From assembly GCA_024734555.1 (NCBI GenBank), contig JANPWX010019232.1, positions 99,999 to 163,998 of the forward strand: a stretch of DNA of 64,000 nt, read 5' to 3'. The notes under the pieces were generated by a model. That model worked only from the letters and a program-made list of their open reading frames with translations, ran no database searches and had not been told where the DNA came from. This document shows, in pieces, positions 23,401 through 32,379 of this stretch. The DNA is from Trochalopteron elliotii (taxonomy: Eukaryota; Chordata; Aves; Passeriformes; Leiothrichidae). The position numbers and the translations under genes are program-made. Within the stretch, counting starts at the first letter, position 1. Each line of letters opens with the position of its first letter.

Positions 23401-26128
23401 ATGATACACAACAACACACCAAAAATTTGTATTTTTAAAAAAATCCAGAGCTTTTTTCCTATTTCTCCTGGTGACAGATTCTCAGGGAATGTAAATTCAG
23501 CAGATAAAGATTTTCCATGTTTTTCAGGGACCAGGTTCTGCTTCAGCCAGCACATGATACACAATAAATACATCAAAAATTTGTATTTTTTATTAAATTA
23601 ATTTTATTTGTATTAAAATTTTGTATTTTTACCATCATTTGATTAAAATCCAGGAGTTCTTCCCTATTTCTCCTGCTGGTGCACTCTCAGGGATGGGAAT
23701 TGGGCAGATAAAGATTTTTCCATGTTTTTTAGGGACCAGGTACTGCTTCAGCCAGCACGTGATACACAAAAATACATCAAAAAATTGTTTGTTTTTTTTT
23801 TTTAATCCAGGACTTTTTTCCTATTTCTCCTGCTGGTGGATTCTCAGAGGAGGGGAATTGGGCAAATAAAGATTTTCCCATGTTTTTCAGGACAAGATTC
23901 TACTTCAGCCAGCACGTGCTACACAATAAATACATGAAAAATCGGTATTTTTTTACCATGATTTGATAAAAATCCAGGACTTTTTCCCTATTTCTCCTTC
24001 TGCTGGACTCTCAGGGAATGGGGATTGATCAGATAAAGATTTTCCCATGTGTTTTAGGCACCAGGTACTGCTTCAGCCAGCACATGATGAAGGCCAGCGG
24101 GGAGAGTGTCTCTGTCACCAAACGCTGCGTGGGCCTGGAGGAGTGTCTGAGCACGGGCTGCTCCTACATCAGGCACGAGGAGTACAAGGTGGGCAGAAAA
24201 TAGGAAAAAGTATCTCATTAGAGGGTTTTTTTGCAAATATAGTATGGGCAAATATGGGGGAAAATGAAATGAAATGAAATGAAATATGAAAGTAATATAA
24301 TATGAAAGTAATATAATATGAAAGTAATATAAAAGTTATTTATATTGCATTATATTGCATTATATTGCATTATATTGCATTATATTATATTATATTATAT
24401 TGCATTATCTTGCATTATCTTGCATTATCTTGCATTATACTGCATTGCATTATGTTGCATTGCATTATATTGCATTATGTTGCATTATATTGCATATATC
24501 CATTACATATATATATTGCATATATTATATTACATTACATTATATTACATTATACTATATATATTACATTATACTGTATATATTACATTTATATTATATT
24601 GCAACATATTATATTATAATATAATATGATATGTATGTTATGTACTATATATATAGTACATATTCTATCACATATTCTATTTTTTTATTATTATATCTAG
24701 CACATATTCTATAGAGTTTTATTAATTTTATATAGCATTCTGCGATAAATTTTAATATTCTATAGATACCATATATATGATATTGTATATACTATATATA
24801 TGTACAATATAGATAATGTATAAATTATATGTACATTATTTGTACATAATTATTAGAATACATTTAAGTTATATTATTATATATATCAGGCATCGACATT
24901 ATAGATTATATGTATATTATTTATATAAAATGTATTATATTAGATTAACGCACATATTATTAATTAGATCTGTACATATAATGGCATTCCTTGTTTTCCC
25001 TGTGCTTTTTTCCCTGAAATTCCTCATTCCCTGTTTTCTCTGTGCCTTTTTCCCTGGAATTCCTCATTCCCTGTTTCCCCTGGAATTCCTCATTCCCTGT
25101 TTTCCTTGTGCCCCCTTCCCTGAAATTCTGGTATTCCCTGTTTTCCCTGTACCATTTTCCCTGAAATTCCTCATTCCCTGTTTTCCTGCTGCTTTCCTCC
25201 CTGGAATTCCGGCATTCCCTGTGCCTTTCTCCATGGAATTCCTCACTCCCCGTTTTCCCTGGAATTCTTCATTCCCCGTTTTCCCTGGAATTCCTCACTC
25301 CCGTTTTCTCTGGAATTCCTCACTCCCGTTTTCCCTGGAATTCCGCACTCCCTGTTTTCCCTGTTTCCTCTGGAATTCCTCACTCCCGTTTTCCCTGGAA
25401 TTCCTCATTCCCTGGAATTCCGCACTCCCCGTTTTCCCTGGAATTCCTCATTCCCTGTTTTCCCTGTTTCCTCTGGAATTCCTCACTCCCGTTTTCCCTG
25501 GAATTCCGCACTCCCTGTTTTCCCTGTTTCCTCTGGAATTTCTCATTCCCGTTTTCCCTGGAATTCCTCATTCTCTGGAATTCCTCACTCCCCGTTTTCC
25601 CTGTTTCCCCTGGAATTTCTCATTCCCGTTTTTCCTGGAATTCCTCATTCCCCGTTTTCCCCGTTTCCCCTGGAATTTCTCATTCCCGTTTTTCCTGGAA
25701 TTCCTCACTCCGTTTTCCCTGGAATTCCTCATTCCCCGTTTTCCCTGTTTCCCCTGGAATTCCTCATTCCCCGTTCTCCCTGGAATTCCTCATTTCCCAT
25801 TTTCCCTGGAATTCCTCATTCCCTGGAATTCCGCACTCCCCGTTCTCCCTGGAATTCCTCATTCCCCGTTTTCCCTGTTTCCTCTGGAATTCCTCACTCC
25901 CGTTTTCCCTGGCATTCCCGTTCCCAGGTGTGCACGTCGTGCTGCGAGGGCAGCATCTGTAACCTGCCGCTGCCGCGGAACGCCTCGGACGCCGTGTTCG
26001 CCACTTTGTCACCGCTCAGCGCCACAGCGCCACTGTCCCCGCCCGGCCTGGGGACACCGCTGCGGCTCGGCCTGGCGCTGCTGGCACAGCGCTGGCTGGC
26101 CGCGACAGCCGCGGGACGGGGACACTGA
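17296..26128 (+). CDS. LYPD6: LYPD6: GPI-anchored Ly6/uPAR-domain protein, four coding exons
   Basis: Joining 17296-17410, 20423-20521, 24058-24188 and 25928-26128 gives 546 nt, or 181 residues plus TGA. All introns are GT-AG and the phases agree (1, 1, 0). The product has a signal peptide (about residues 1-22), the [13 protein letters not shown] segment, one Ly6/uPAR domain with paired cysteines (about 46-126, including FKCFTC, CLSTGC and [10 protein letters not shown]), an N-glycosylation site at Asn133 and a weak hydrophobic tail. The match to recalled human LYPD6 (171 residues) is near-continuous; LYPD6B fits worse at CLSTGC and NLPLPRN. Family knowledge: LYPD6 sits on the outer cell surface, enhances Wnt/beta-catenin signalling through LRP6 and modulates nicotinic acetylcholine receptors. 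It converges on MMADHC, as in human. Oddities are ESV in place of NxI at residues 87-89, a polar C-terminal tail, and tandem arrays touching its exon boundaries. Upstream 5' UTR exons were not identified. Confidence 0.95.
17531..18460. mobile_element. Possible ERVL-type LTR, interrupted by a CR1 insertion
   Basis: The segment starts TGTCCTGATTTAGGG and ends CACCCCAGGACA, giving TGTCCT...AGGACA inverted termini. Internal GGAAACCCAAATGGCCCC fits remembered passerine LTRs. No clear target-site duplication was seen (flanks CGTGG and CACAG), so limits and class are tentative. Confidence 0.4.
17572..17832 (+). mobile_element. CR1 LINE 3' end with octamer tail
   Basis: It contains the CR1 phrases AATACAGGTTGGATATTAGG, GACTGGATGTGGCACTCAAT, GACTTGATGATCTTGAAGG and TCTCTTCCAACC. 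It ends in three ATTCTGTG units, the diagnostic CR1 tail. Confidence 0.92.
18605..18780. mobile_element. CR1-like fragments, head-to-head
   Basis: The left part reads as a CR1 3' end in minus orientation (ATGGAATGGTTTGGGTTGGG). The right part reads in plus orientation (AAGGTCCTTCCCAACCC...ATGGTTCTGTG). Confidence 0.6.
18781..19864. other. LYPD6 intron 1 DNA, nothing further recognised
   Basis: No gene or repeat was recognised between the CR1 pieces and the 20-22-bp array. Confidence 0.45.
19865..20412. repeat. Minisatellite, 20-22-bp unit, running into the LYPD6 exon 2 acceptor
   Basis: About 25 units of the type TTTTAACTCCATTATCCATT. The final units (TTTTCCATTGCTTTCAG) form the pyrimidine tract and acceptor of exon 2. 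Confidence 0.93.
20423..20521 (+). CDS. LYPD6: LYPD6 coding exon 2 (start of the Ly6/uPAR domain)
   Basis: The acceptor TTGCTTTCAG ends at 20422. The exon encodes [13 protein letters not shown] through to VYCPR, almost identical to recalled human LYPD6. It ends at G20521 before the donor GTAACC, in phase 1. Tandem repeats abut both sides: a 20-22-bp minisatellite supplies the pyrimidine tract, and an array of about 120 bp per unit starts at the donor. Confidence 0.95.
20801..20824 (+). other. Candidate 24-nt LYPD6 microexon, or a decoy
   Basis: It is preceded by TTTTTTCTGTCTCCTGGCAG and followed by GTAATC. In the phase of exon 2 it would insert VDEVTSPQ without changing the frame. A similar unit lies at 21052-21075. 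Human LYPD6 has no such exon, so use is doubtful. Confidence 0.25.
21052..21075 (+). other. Second candidate 24-nt microexon or decoy
   Basis: It is preceded by TTTTTCTGTCTTCTTGCAG and followed by GTAACC. It has the same length and phase as the copy at 20801-20824 and also reads VDEVTSPQ. Confidence 0.22.
21262..21440 (-). mobile_element. CR1-like 3' fragment
   Basis: On the minus strand it contains CTGGATCCCTGGAAGTGACC, AAGGCCAGGTTGGAGCAGCC, GGGATAGTGGGAAGCCC and a degraded CR1 end. Confidence 0.8.
21441..22361. other. LYPD6 intron 2 DNA
   Basis: Moderate-GC and AT tracts. A short duplication (ATTTATTTTGGAAG) lies at about 21826-21860. No coding exon was recognised. Confidence 0.45.
22362..22830 (+). 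repeat. Polypyrimidine tract (CTCCTTTTTT)n
   Basis: About 460 bases almost entirely of C and T, in units such as CTCCCCTCCTTTTTTT and TTTATTTCCCCTCCTTTT. An N at 22649 suggests a gap or unresolved length. The 295-aa open frame here is an artefact. Confidence 0.95.
22840..24057 (+). repeat. Tandem array with six copies of the exon 3 acceptor and exon 3 start
   Basis: Units of about 153-167 bp, with two of 205-212 bp. Each unit holds TTCCCTATTTCTCCTGCTGG, ACTCTCAGGGAA, TGGGCAGATAAAGATTTT, CCATGTTTTTTAG and then an exon 3-like GGACCAGGTTCTGCTTCAGC. Exon-like starts lie at 23004, 23216, 23375, 23528, 23733 and 23891; the true exon 3 at 24058 is the last unit. Several copies read [12 protein letters not shown] or [12 protein letters not shown] in phase. 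A divergent first unit lies near 22832-22880. Confidence 0.93.
24058..24188 (+). CDS. LYPD6: LYPD6 coding exon 3 (middle of the Ly6/uPAR domain)
   Basis: The acceptor GTGTTTTAG ends at 24057. The exon encodes [17 protein letters not shown], then [16 protein letters not shown] and ends with HEEYK before the donor GTGGGC. It opens in phase 1, matching exon 2, and closes in phase 0. The human NSI fingertip is ESV here (24102-24110). The first 35 nt or so of this exon, with the acceptor, recur six times in the intron just upstream. Confidence 0.95.
24262..24980. repeat. AT-rich microsatellites in LYPD6 intron 3
   Basis: (GAAAT)n at about 24262-24285, then GAAAGTAATATAATAT units, then (TATATTGCAT)n at about 24340-24490. 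Long TATA-rich sequence follows. Open frames reading MHYIALYCI are repeat artefacts. Confidence 0.92.
24985..25925. repeat. Minisatellite with a GGAATTCC core, running into the LYPD6 exon 4 acceptor
   Basis: About 35 units of 20-50 bp, type TTTTCCCTGGAATTCCTCA with CTCCCCG or TTCCC between them. The last unit (CCTGGCATTCCCGTTCCCAG) forms the exon 4 acceptor. Part of a 550-aa open frame covers it and is an artefact. Confidence 0.93.
25928..26128 (+). CDS. LYPD6: LYPD6 coding exon 4 (end of the Ly6/uPAR domain and C-terminus)
   Basis: The acceptor CCGTTCCCAG ends at 25927. The exon opens with [18 protein letters not shown], the conserved end of the Ly6/uPAR domain, and Asn133 in NAS is a glycosylation sequon. 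A hydrophobic stretch ([14 protein letters not shown], about residues 160-173) could act as a GPI signal, but it holds Arg and Gln and is followed by TAAGRGH. The stop TGA is at 26126-26128. The last 27 bases (26102-26128) also form the first unit of the G-rich array that follows. Confidence 0.9.
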   Translation: MCTSCCEGSICNLPLPRNASDAVFATLSPLSATAPLSPPGLGTPLRLGLALLAQRWLAATAAGRGH

Positions 26129-27410
26129 CAGCGACAGCGACAGCCGCAGGACGGGGACAGTGACGGCGACGGCGACAGGGATGGTGCCAGGGACAGGGGC
26201 AGGGATGGCGACAGGGACAGTGACAGCCGCGGGATGGGGACAGCGACAGCGACAGCCGCGGGACGGGGACAGTGACAGCGACAGGGGCAGGGATGGGGAC
26301 AGGGACAGTGACAGCGACAGGGATGGGGACAGGGACAGCCACGGGACAGCGACAGCCACGAGACAGGACAGGGACAGTGACAGGGGCAGGGATGGTGCCA
26401 GGGACAGTGACAGGACAGGGACAGGGACGGTGACAGTGGAAACGACAGCGACAGGACAACGGCAGTGATAGGGACAGTGACAGTGACAACGGCAGTGACA
26501 GGGATGGTGCCAGGGGCAGGGACAGTGACAGGACAGGGAGAGTGACAGTGACAACGAGAGTGACAGTGGAAACGACAGCGACAGGACAGGGACGGTGACA
26601 ACGACAGTGACAACGACAGTGACAGGGATTGGGCCAGGAACTGCGACAGGGGACAGTGACAATGACAGGGACAAGGACAGTGACAGGGACAGGACAGGGA
26701 CGGTGACAACGACAGTGACAGGGATTGTGCCAGGAACTGCGACAGGGGACAGTGACAATGACAGGAACAAGGATGGTGACAGGACAGGAACAGGACAGTG
26801 ACAGGGACAGGACAGGGACGGTGACAACAACAGTGACAAGACAGGGATGATGCCAGGGGCAGGGACAGTGACGGGACAGGGACACGACAGGGAAGGGATG
26901 GTGCCAGCGATGACAGCGACTACGACAGTGACAGGGATGGTGCCAGGAACAGCGACAGGGACAGTGACAACGACAGTGACAAGACAGGGACAGGACAGGG
27001 ACGGGACAAGTGACAGTGACGACAGTGACAGGGATGTTGCCAGAGACAGTGACAGGGACAGGGAGGGTGACACGACAGGGACAGGGTTGGTGACGGGACG
27101 GGGACAGAGACGGTGACACGACAGGGACAGGACAGCGACAGGGATGGTGACACGACAGGGACAGGACAGTGACAGGGAGGGTGACACGACAGGGACAGGA
27201 CAGCGACAGGGACGGTAACACGACAGGGAGAGGGTTGGTGACGGGACGGGGACAGAGACGGTGACAAGACAGGGACAGGACAGCAACAGGAACGGTGACA
27301 CGACAGTGACAGGGAGGGTGACACGACAGGGAGGGTGACACGACAGGGCCAAGGATGGTGACACGACAGGGACAGGACAGCGACAGGGACGGTGACACGA
27401 CAGTGCCGCG
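26102..27410 (+). repeat. G-rich minisatellite (GACAGG / GACAGTGACAGC), starting in the LYPD6 coding end
   Basis: The last 27 coding bases (26102-26128) recur at 26137-26163 with two changes, and parts recur near 26220 and 26255. Then about 1.2 kb of GACAGGGACAGTGACAG-type units follow. Many GG and GGG runs give quadruplex potential in the 3' UTR. Frames of 200-508 aa on the minus strand are artefacts. Confidence 0.93.
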
Positions 27411-27574
27411 CTGTCCCAGCTGAGGCGCCGTCCCGCCCCTGAATCCCCGCTGGATTTCGGATAATCCCGAGTTTGGGCTGGAGCAAAATCCCCGCGTGTC
27501 TCCGTGCGCCGGAGGAACCCCCGGACACAATTCCCGGATCACTCTGGGAAAGAGCCTTGGGCTGGAAAAGTCCT

Positions 27575-27945
27575 GCCTAACCAGGGTAAAACCCGGCTTA
27601 TCTCGGGTAAAGTCCCGCCTAACTCGGGTAAAACCCGGTTTATCTCGAGTAAAGTCCTGCCTAACTCGGGTAAAACCCGGCTTATCTCGGGTAAAGTCCC
27701 GCCTAACTCGGGTAAAGCCCGGCTTATCTCGGGTAAAGTCGGCCTAACTCGGGTAAAGTCCGACCTAGCACGGGTAAAGTCCCGCCTAACTCGGGTAAAA
27801 CCCGGTTTATCTCGGGTAAAGTCGGCCTAACTCGGGTAAAGTCCGACCTAGCACGGGTAAAGTCCCGCCTAACTCGGGTAAAACCCGGTTTATCTCGGGT
27901 AAAGTCCCGCCTAACTCGGGTAAAGCCCGGTTTATCTCAGTGAAG
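27575..27945. repeat. CpG-rich 42-bp palindromic array
   Basis: About nine units made of two 21-bp halves, GTAAAACCCGGCTTATCTCG and GTAAAGTCCCGCCTAACTCG. Each half contains a CCCG...CGGG inverted repeat. The array lies in the presumed LYPD6 3' UTR. Confidence 0.92.
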
Positions 27946-29584
27946 AGCTGAAGTGTCACTGCTCCAGTCACGGAATTCCCCTCGGGAACATCCCGCTGGC
28001 ACCTCATTAACTGCGCTGCCTCATTAACACGCGGTAATTAACACAAATCGGGCAGGAATCGGCAGGGAGGAAGGGAAAGGAGAAAATCCCTGGAAAACCT
28101 CTGGAATTCCCGAAATGAAGCGGAGAAATCACCAAAATTCCTCTTTTCCAGCGGGAGGAGGATGAGGAGCTGCTGCTCAGCGGATTCCCGCTGGTTTAGG
28201 GGGAAAATATTTCAATTTTTTCCCATTTTAGCCCCAAATCCCACGGCCTGAACGTGAGAAAAGAAATCCTGGATTTTTTATTCCATTTTTATTCCATTTT
28301 TATTCCATTTTTATTCCACTGCTCGCGGCTCCAGCCGTGTTTGTGGTGCTCGTTTTCCCTGGAAATCAACGGGTGCAATATTTATTTTTGGAAGTCCAGG
28401 AGGGTTTGGAAAAATGCTGGGAAAAGATTCCTAAAAACGCTGATCTCGCCAGGAAAAAAACCGGGATGGCTTGCAAGACAGCGAGCCTGTAATGTATAAA
28501 TGATCAAAAATTTATATATAAATATAAATATATATTAAAAAAATAAATGTTTTACATCACTTTTTTTCTGAAAAAAAAGAATCAGCTTTGTCTTGCAAAG
28601 TGGGTAATAAAAGCAGGCTGTCATGGACTTGCTTTAAAACTGTTTTATAATGAATTTTTTAAAAAAATAATCATTAATTATTCTTTCAGGAGCAATTTAT
28701 TTCCTATTCCTGCTCCAGGGTAACTTGAGCTCTATCAAATTTTGGTGTTTTTAGGCTCAAAATGGGTTTTTTGGGGAGGGAAAATTACGGGGAAATGCAA
28801 AAATATCCTGAAAAAAAAAGTCCTGAAAAATCAGGAATCTGCTTGGCCTGAATTCTGTGGCTTTGGGACTGAATTTTCTTGGAGGTTTAAGATTCTCCCA
28901 CTTAATTCCTTCATTTCTCCAGGGAAGGGAAGGCTCAGTGTGTTTTACAGGGGATTTTATTTTAAAAAATTATATATATGTATAAAAAAAAAAATATATA
29001 TATATGTCTTTATAAAAATAGACCTTCCTGTCTGTTTTTAATTATTTTTAATTAAAAAAATCAACATTTTTGGGGGGTCTTACCCCCCGAATTTTCCTGT
29101 CTTTTAAGGACTTCCTCACCCATCTCTGTTTGTTTTTGTTTTTTAAATCTCTTTTTCTATGCAAAGTCCACCTGACTCTGGAAATTCCCCCTCCAAAAAA
29201 AAAAAAAAAATCAAAGCCTCTCCCTGGAGGATTAAAAAAAAAAGAAAACTGAGGTGAAATTAAGGAAATTAATTCATTTTTTCCTTTAGAAAAAGGAAAT
29301 GAACTCCAGAAAATGCTGAGCTGCACCATATTTATATTTTATTTTTTTTTTTTTTAGGGATTTTGCTTTGGAAATGTTGAATTGTTTTTGAACAGGTGTA
29401 AATTCTGTACAGATATATTCTGTATAAATAAATGGGTTTAATATTCACTGAGAGGTGTCTGATCAAATCCCTGACGTGGAATTAAAAGAGGGAAAGGCCA
29501 GGAAAATCCACCCAGGGCAGGATAAATGGGACAAAATGATGGGAAAATGGGATTTTCCCAGAGGAGAGAGGGAAAACAGAGCCC
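27946..29584 (+). other. Presumed distal LYPD6 3' UTR and flank
   Basis: Mostly unique, AT-rich sequence with AATAAA at 28542-28547 and 29427-29432 and short (AT)n tracts near 28515 and 28970-29005. No open frame of interest. Assignment to the 3' UTR is inferred from position. Confidence 0.4.
29427..29432 (+). promoter_or_regulatory. LYPD6: Candidate LYPD6 polyadenylation signal
   Basis: AATAAA lies in a U-rich stretch that reads like a 3' UTR end, before the next array starts at about 29585. A second AATAAA lies at 28542-28547. If either is used, the 3' UTR runs through the GACAGG and the 42-bp arrays. Which site is used cannot be told from sequence. Confidence 0.4.
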
Positions 29585-30720
29585 AGGGGATGCCAAAATA
29601 AACAGGGATTCCTCAGATTTGGGAGAAATCCAAAATTCCCCAGAATAAACAGGAATTCCCCAAAATAAACAGGAATTCCCCAGAATAAACAGGAATTCCC
29701 CAGAATAAATAGGAATTCCTCAGATTTGTGAAAAATCCAAAATTCCCCAAAATAAACAGGAATTCCCCAGAATAAACAGGAATTCCCCAGAATAAACAGG
29801 AATTCCCCAAAATAAACAGGAATTCCCCAGAATAAACAGGAATTCCTCAGATTTGTGAGAAATCCAAAATTCCCCCAAAATACACAGGAATTCCCCAAAA
29901 TACACAGGAATTCCCCAAAATAAACAGGAATTCCCCAAAATAAACAGGAATTCCCCAAAATAAACAGGAATTCCTCAGAGTTGGGAGAATCCAAAATTCC
30001 CCAAAATAAACAGGAATTCCCCANCAGAGTTGGGAGAATCCAAAATTCCCCAAAATAAACAGGAATTCCCCAGAATAAACAGGAATTCCCCAAAATAAAC
30101 AAGAATTCCTCAGATTTGGGAGAATCCAAAATTCCCCCAAAATAAACAGGAATTCTCCAAAATAAACAGGAATTCCCCAGAAATAAACAGGAATTCCTCA
30201 GATTTGTGAGAAATCCAAAATTCCCCAAAATAAACAGGAATTCTCCAAAATAAACAAGAATTCCTCAGATTTGGGAGAATCCAAAATTCCCCCAAAATAA
30301 ACAGGAATTCTCCAAAATAAACAAGAATTCCTCAGATTTGGGAGAATCAAAAATTCCCCCAAAATAAACAGGAATTCCCCAAAATACACAGGGATTCCTC
30401 AGATTTGGGAGAAATCCAAAATTCCCAAAAATAAACAGGAATTCCCCAAAATAAACAGGAATTCCCCAGAATAAACAGGAATTCCTCAGATTTGTGAAAA
30501 ATCCAAAATTCCCCAAAATAAACACGAAATCCCCAAAATAAACAGGAATTCCCCAGAATAAACAAGAATTCCTCAGATTTGGGAGAATCAAAAATTCCCC
30601 CAAAATAAACAGGAATTCCCCAAAATAAACAGGAATTCCTCAGAATAACCACGAATTCCTCAGATTTGGGAGAAATCCAAAAATCCCCAGAAATAACCAG
30701 GAATTCCTCAGATTTTTGGG
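29585..30720. repeat. Minisatellite, 21-22-bp unit with higher-order structure
   Basis: About 45 units of AATAAACAGGAATTCCCCAA. Every few units a spacer with TCAGATTTGGGAGAA.TCCAAAATT appears, giving a higher-order period. An N at 30024 marks a join inside the array. Open frames reading CLFWGIPVYFGEF are artefacts. Confidence 0.94.
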
Positions 30721-32379
30721 ATGATCCCAACTGTGAGTGCAGCATTTCAACATGAACAATCCTCCTCCCACTGGCTGGAAACTTTTTTGGGGATTTTCTG
30801 CTTGAACTTCCACTGGGATGTGAGAAAAAATGATCCCAGAGGAGTTTCCAGGTGGGGAAAAGAAAAAAAAAAAAATCAAGATTTTGGAAAAATCAAAACC
30901 CTCAGGATCATCAAAACCTCCCAAAAAATTCTTCTCCTGAGCTTTTCTTTCCCCAGGAAGGAATAATTTTGGAATAGTGGAAAAGTTGGTTTGGATTTTA
31001 TTATAATAAAATATTATTGGTTTCTTGCCATTTATTATTTTATGTTGTATTTTAGAATTTTCTTTTATAGGAGAAAAAAAATCATTCCTGCAGAAAATTA
31101 ATTCTGGTTCTGGGACACACAACTGGGACAGCTCCATCTATTTTTGGGGGGGATAATTGAGAAAATTCTGTTTAGAAAAATATCAGGAATTGGATCTCCC
31201 CTCAAACCATGAAATAAAATATTAATATTAATGAGGTCAAGGCAAAACTCCCCAATATTCCCAGTGGGATTTCTGCCACTGGAAAAATCCTTTCCAGGNG
31301 GATGGATAAAATCCTTGAGGGAACAGTTTTTATGGATAACAGAGGTCGGGGATGGATAAAACCCTGGAAGTACCAGAGTTTTTAGGGATGACAGAGGTCA
31401 GGGATGGGGCTCTGGAATCACAGCACAAACCCCACCACAAAGGGATCAATCCTGCCCCAAAACCCAGAGCCCAGAGCCCTGCAGAGGAGCAGGAAAACCC
31501 TGCAGCTGCTGCTCTGGGGAGGGAATTGGGAATGCAGAGCACTCCCTGCTCCTCGGGGAAGATTTCCTGGCTCCCAGCTCTGGGAGGGATGTGCAGGGGG
31601 GGTCAAGGACAGGCTGAGGCACTTGGAGCTGCTCCTAAAGGCAGAACAGCTTTGCTGAGCCTGGCTTAAGAGGGAAGAGCAGAGCCTGGGACAGGTTTGG
31701 GATCCATGGGGGTGGATAAAGATCAGGTGAAAATTCCTGGCTCTTCGTCCAGACTGAGCTGCAGCACATCCCCGTGGGATAAACCCTGAAATATTCCCAT
31801 TGTTCCATAACAAAAAAAACCAAAAAACCTGCTCCAAATCTGCCTGGGCTGAGATTAAAATCTGCTTTATTGCTTCATTCCCTCAGCCAAACTGAAGGCA
31901 TTGAAATTGCAGGGATTTCAGGTGCCTTGGAATTGCCTTCCCTGCTGTTCCCCCATTGAGCTGATGGTTTTTGTGAGACCTGAAGAGCCTGGAACTCTCC
32001 TGGGGCAAACATCTCTCTAATTGCAATAATTGATCCTAATTGCTCTTCTGCATTTCCAAATTCCAGAGGCAAGTCTAGATTGAATCCAGGAAAACAATGA
32101 TGAGATCCAAGCATTGCCCTATTACCTCTATTTTTTTTTTTTTTTTTTGGTATTTAATGACCTAAGAAAGTTACAAAAGCAACTTGAAATTACATTTAGG
32201 TATATATAAACTAATTAAATATATTCAGCTAACACTGAGAAAATAAATCCCAAGCACCATGAAGACAAAAAACAATAAGAGATGAGTAATTCCAGGGTAA
32301 TTAAGGACTTTTTATGGAGTCTCTGGATGAGGTGGAGACCACTGAAAGTTGACCTCATTCTCATTTTTCAACAGCAAAT
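30721..32379. other. Intergenic DNA between LYPD6 and MMADHC
   Basis: Largely unique. A small two-copy repeat (GGATGGATAAAA...GACAGAGGTC) lies at about 31298-31405, next to an N at 31299. A T18 run lies at about 32131-32148. No gene was recognised. Confidence 0.5.

Noticed and set aside
17296..26128. LYPD6B as the identity of the plus-strand gene
   Set aside because: [19 protein letters not shown] and the position next to MMADHC fit LYPD6 better than its paralogue.
24816..26468. 550-aa plus-strand open frame
   Set aside because: It crosses an AT microsatellite, the GGAATTCC minisatellite, LYPD6 exon 4 in another context and the GACAGG array. Repetitive translation and splice evidence for LYPD6 show it is an artefact.
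26009..27542. Minus-strand frames of 200-508 aa rich in SLSLS, CPCHC and PVTVP
   Set aside because: They are translations of the GACAGG minisatellite, open because the unit lacks stops in those frames.
29585..30720. CRISPR-like regular repeats
   Set aside because: Units are contiguous or separated by related spacers, the genome is vertebrate and no cas genes exist.
29482..30745. Minus-strand frames reading CLFWGIPVYFGEF
   Set aside because: Translation of a 22-bp tandem repeat; no start context, no unique sequence.
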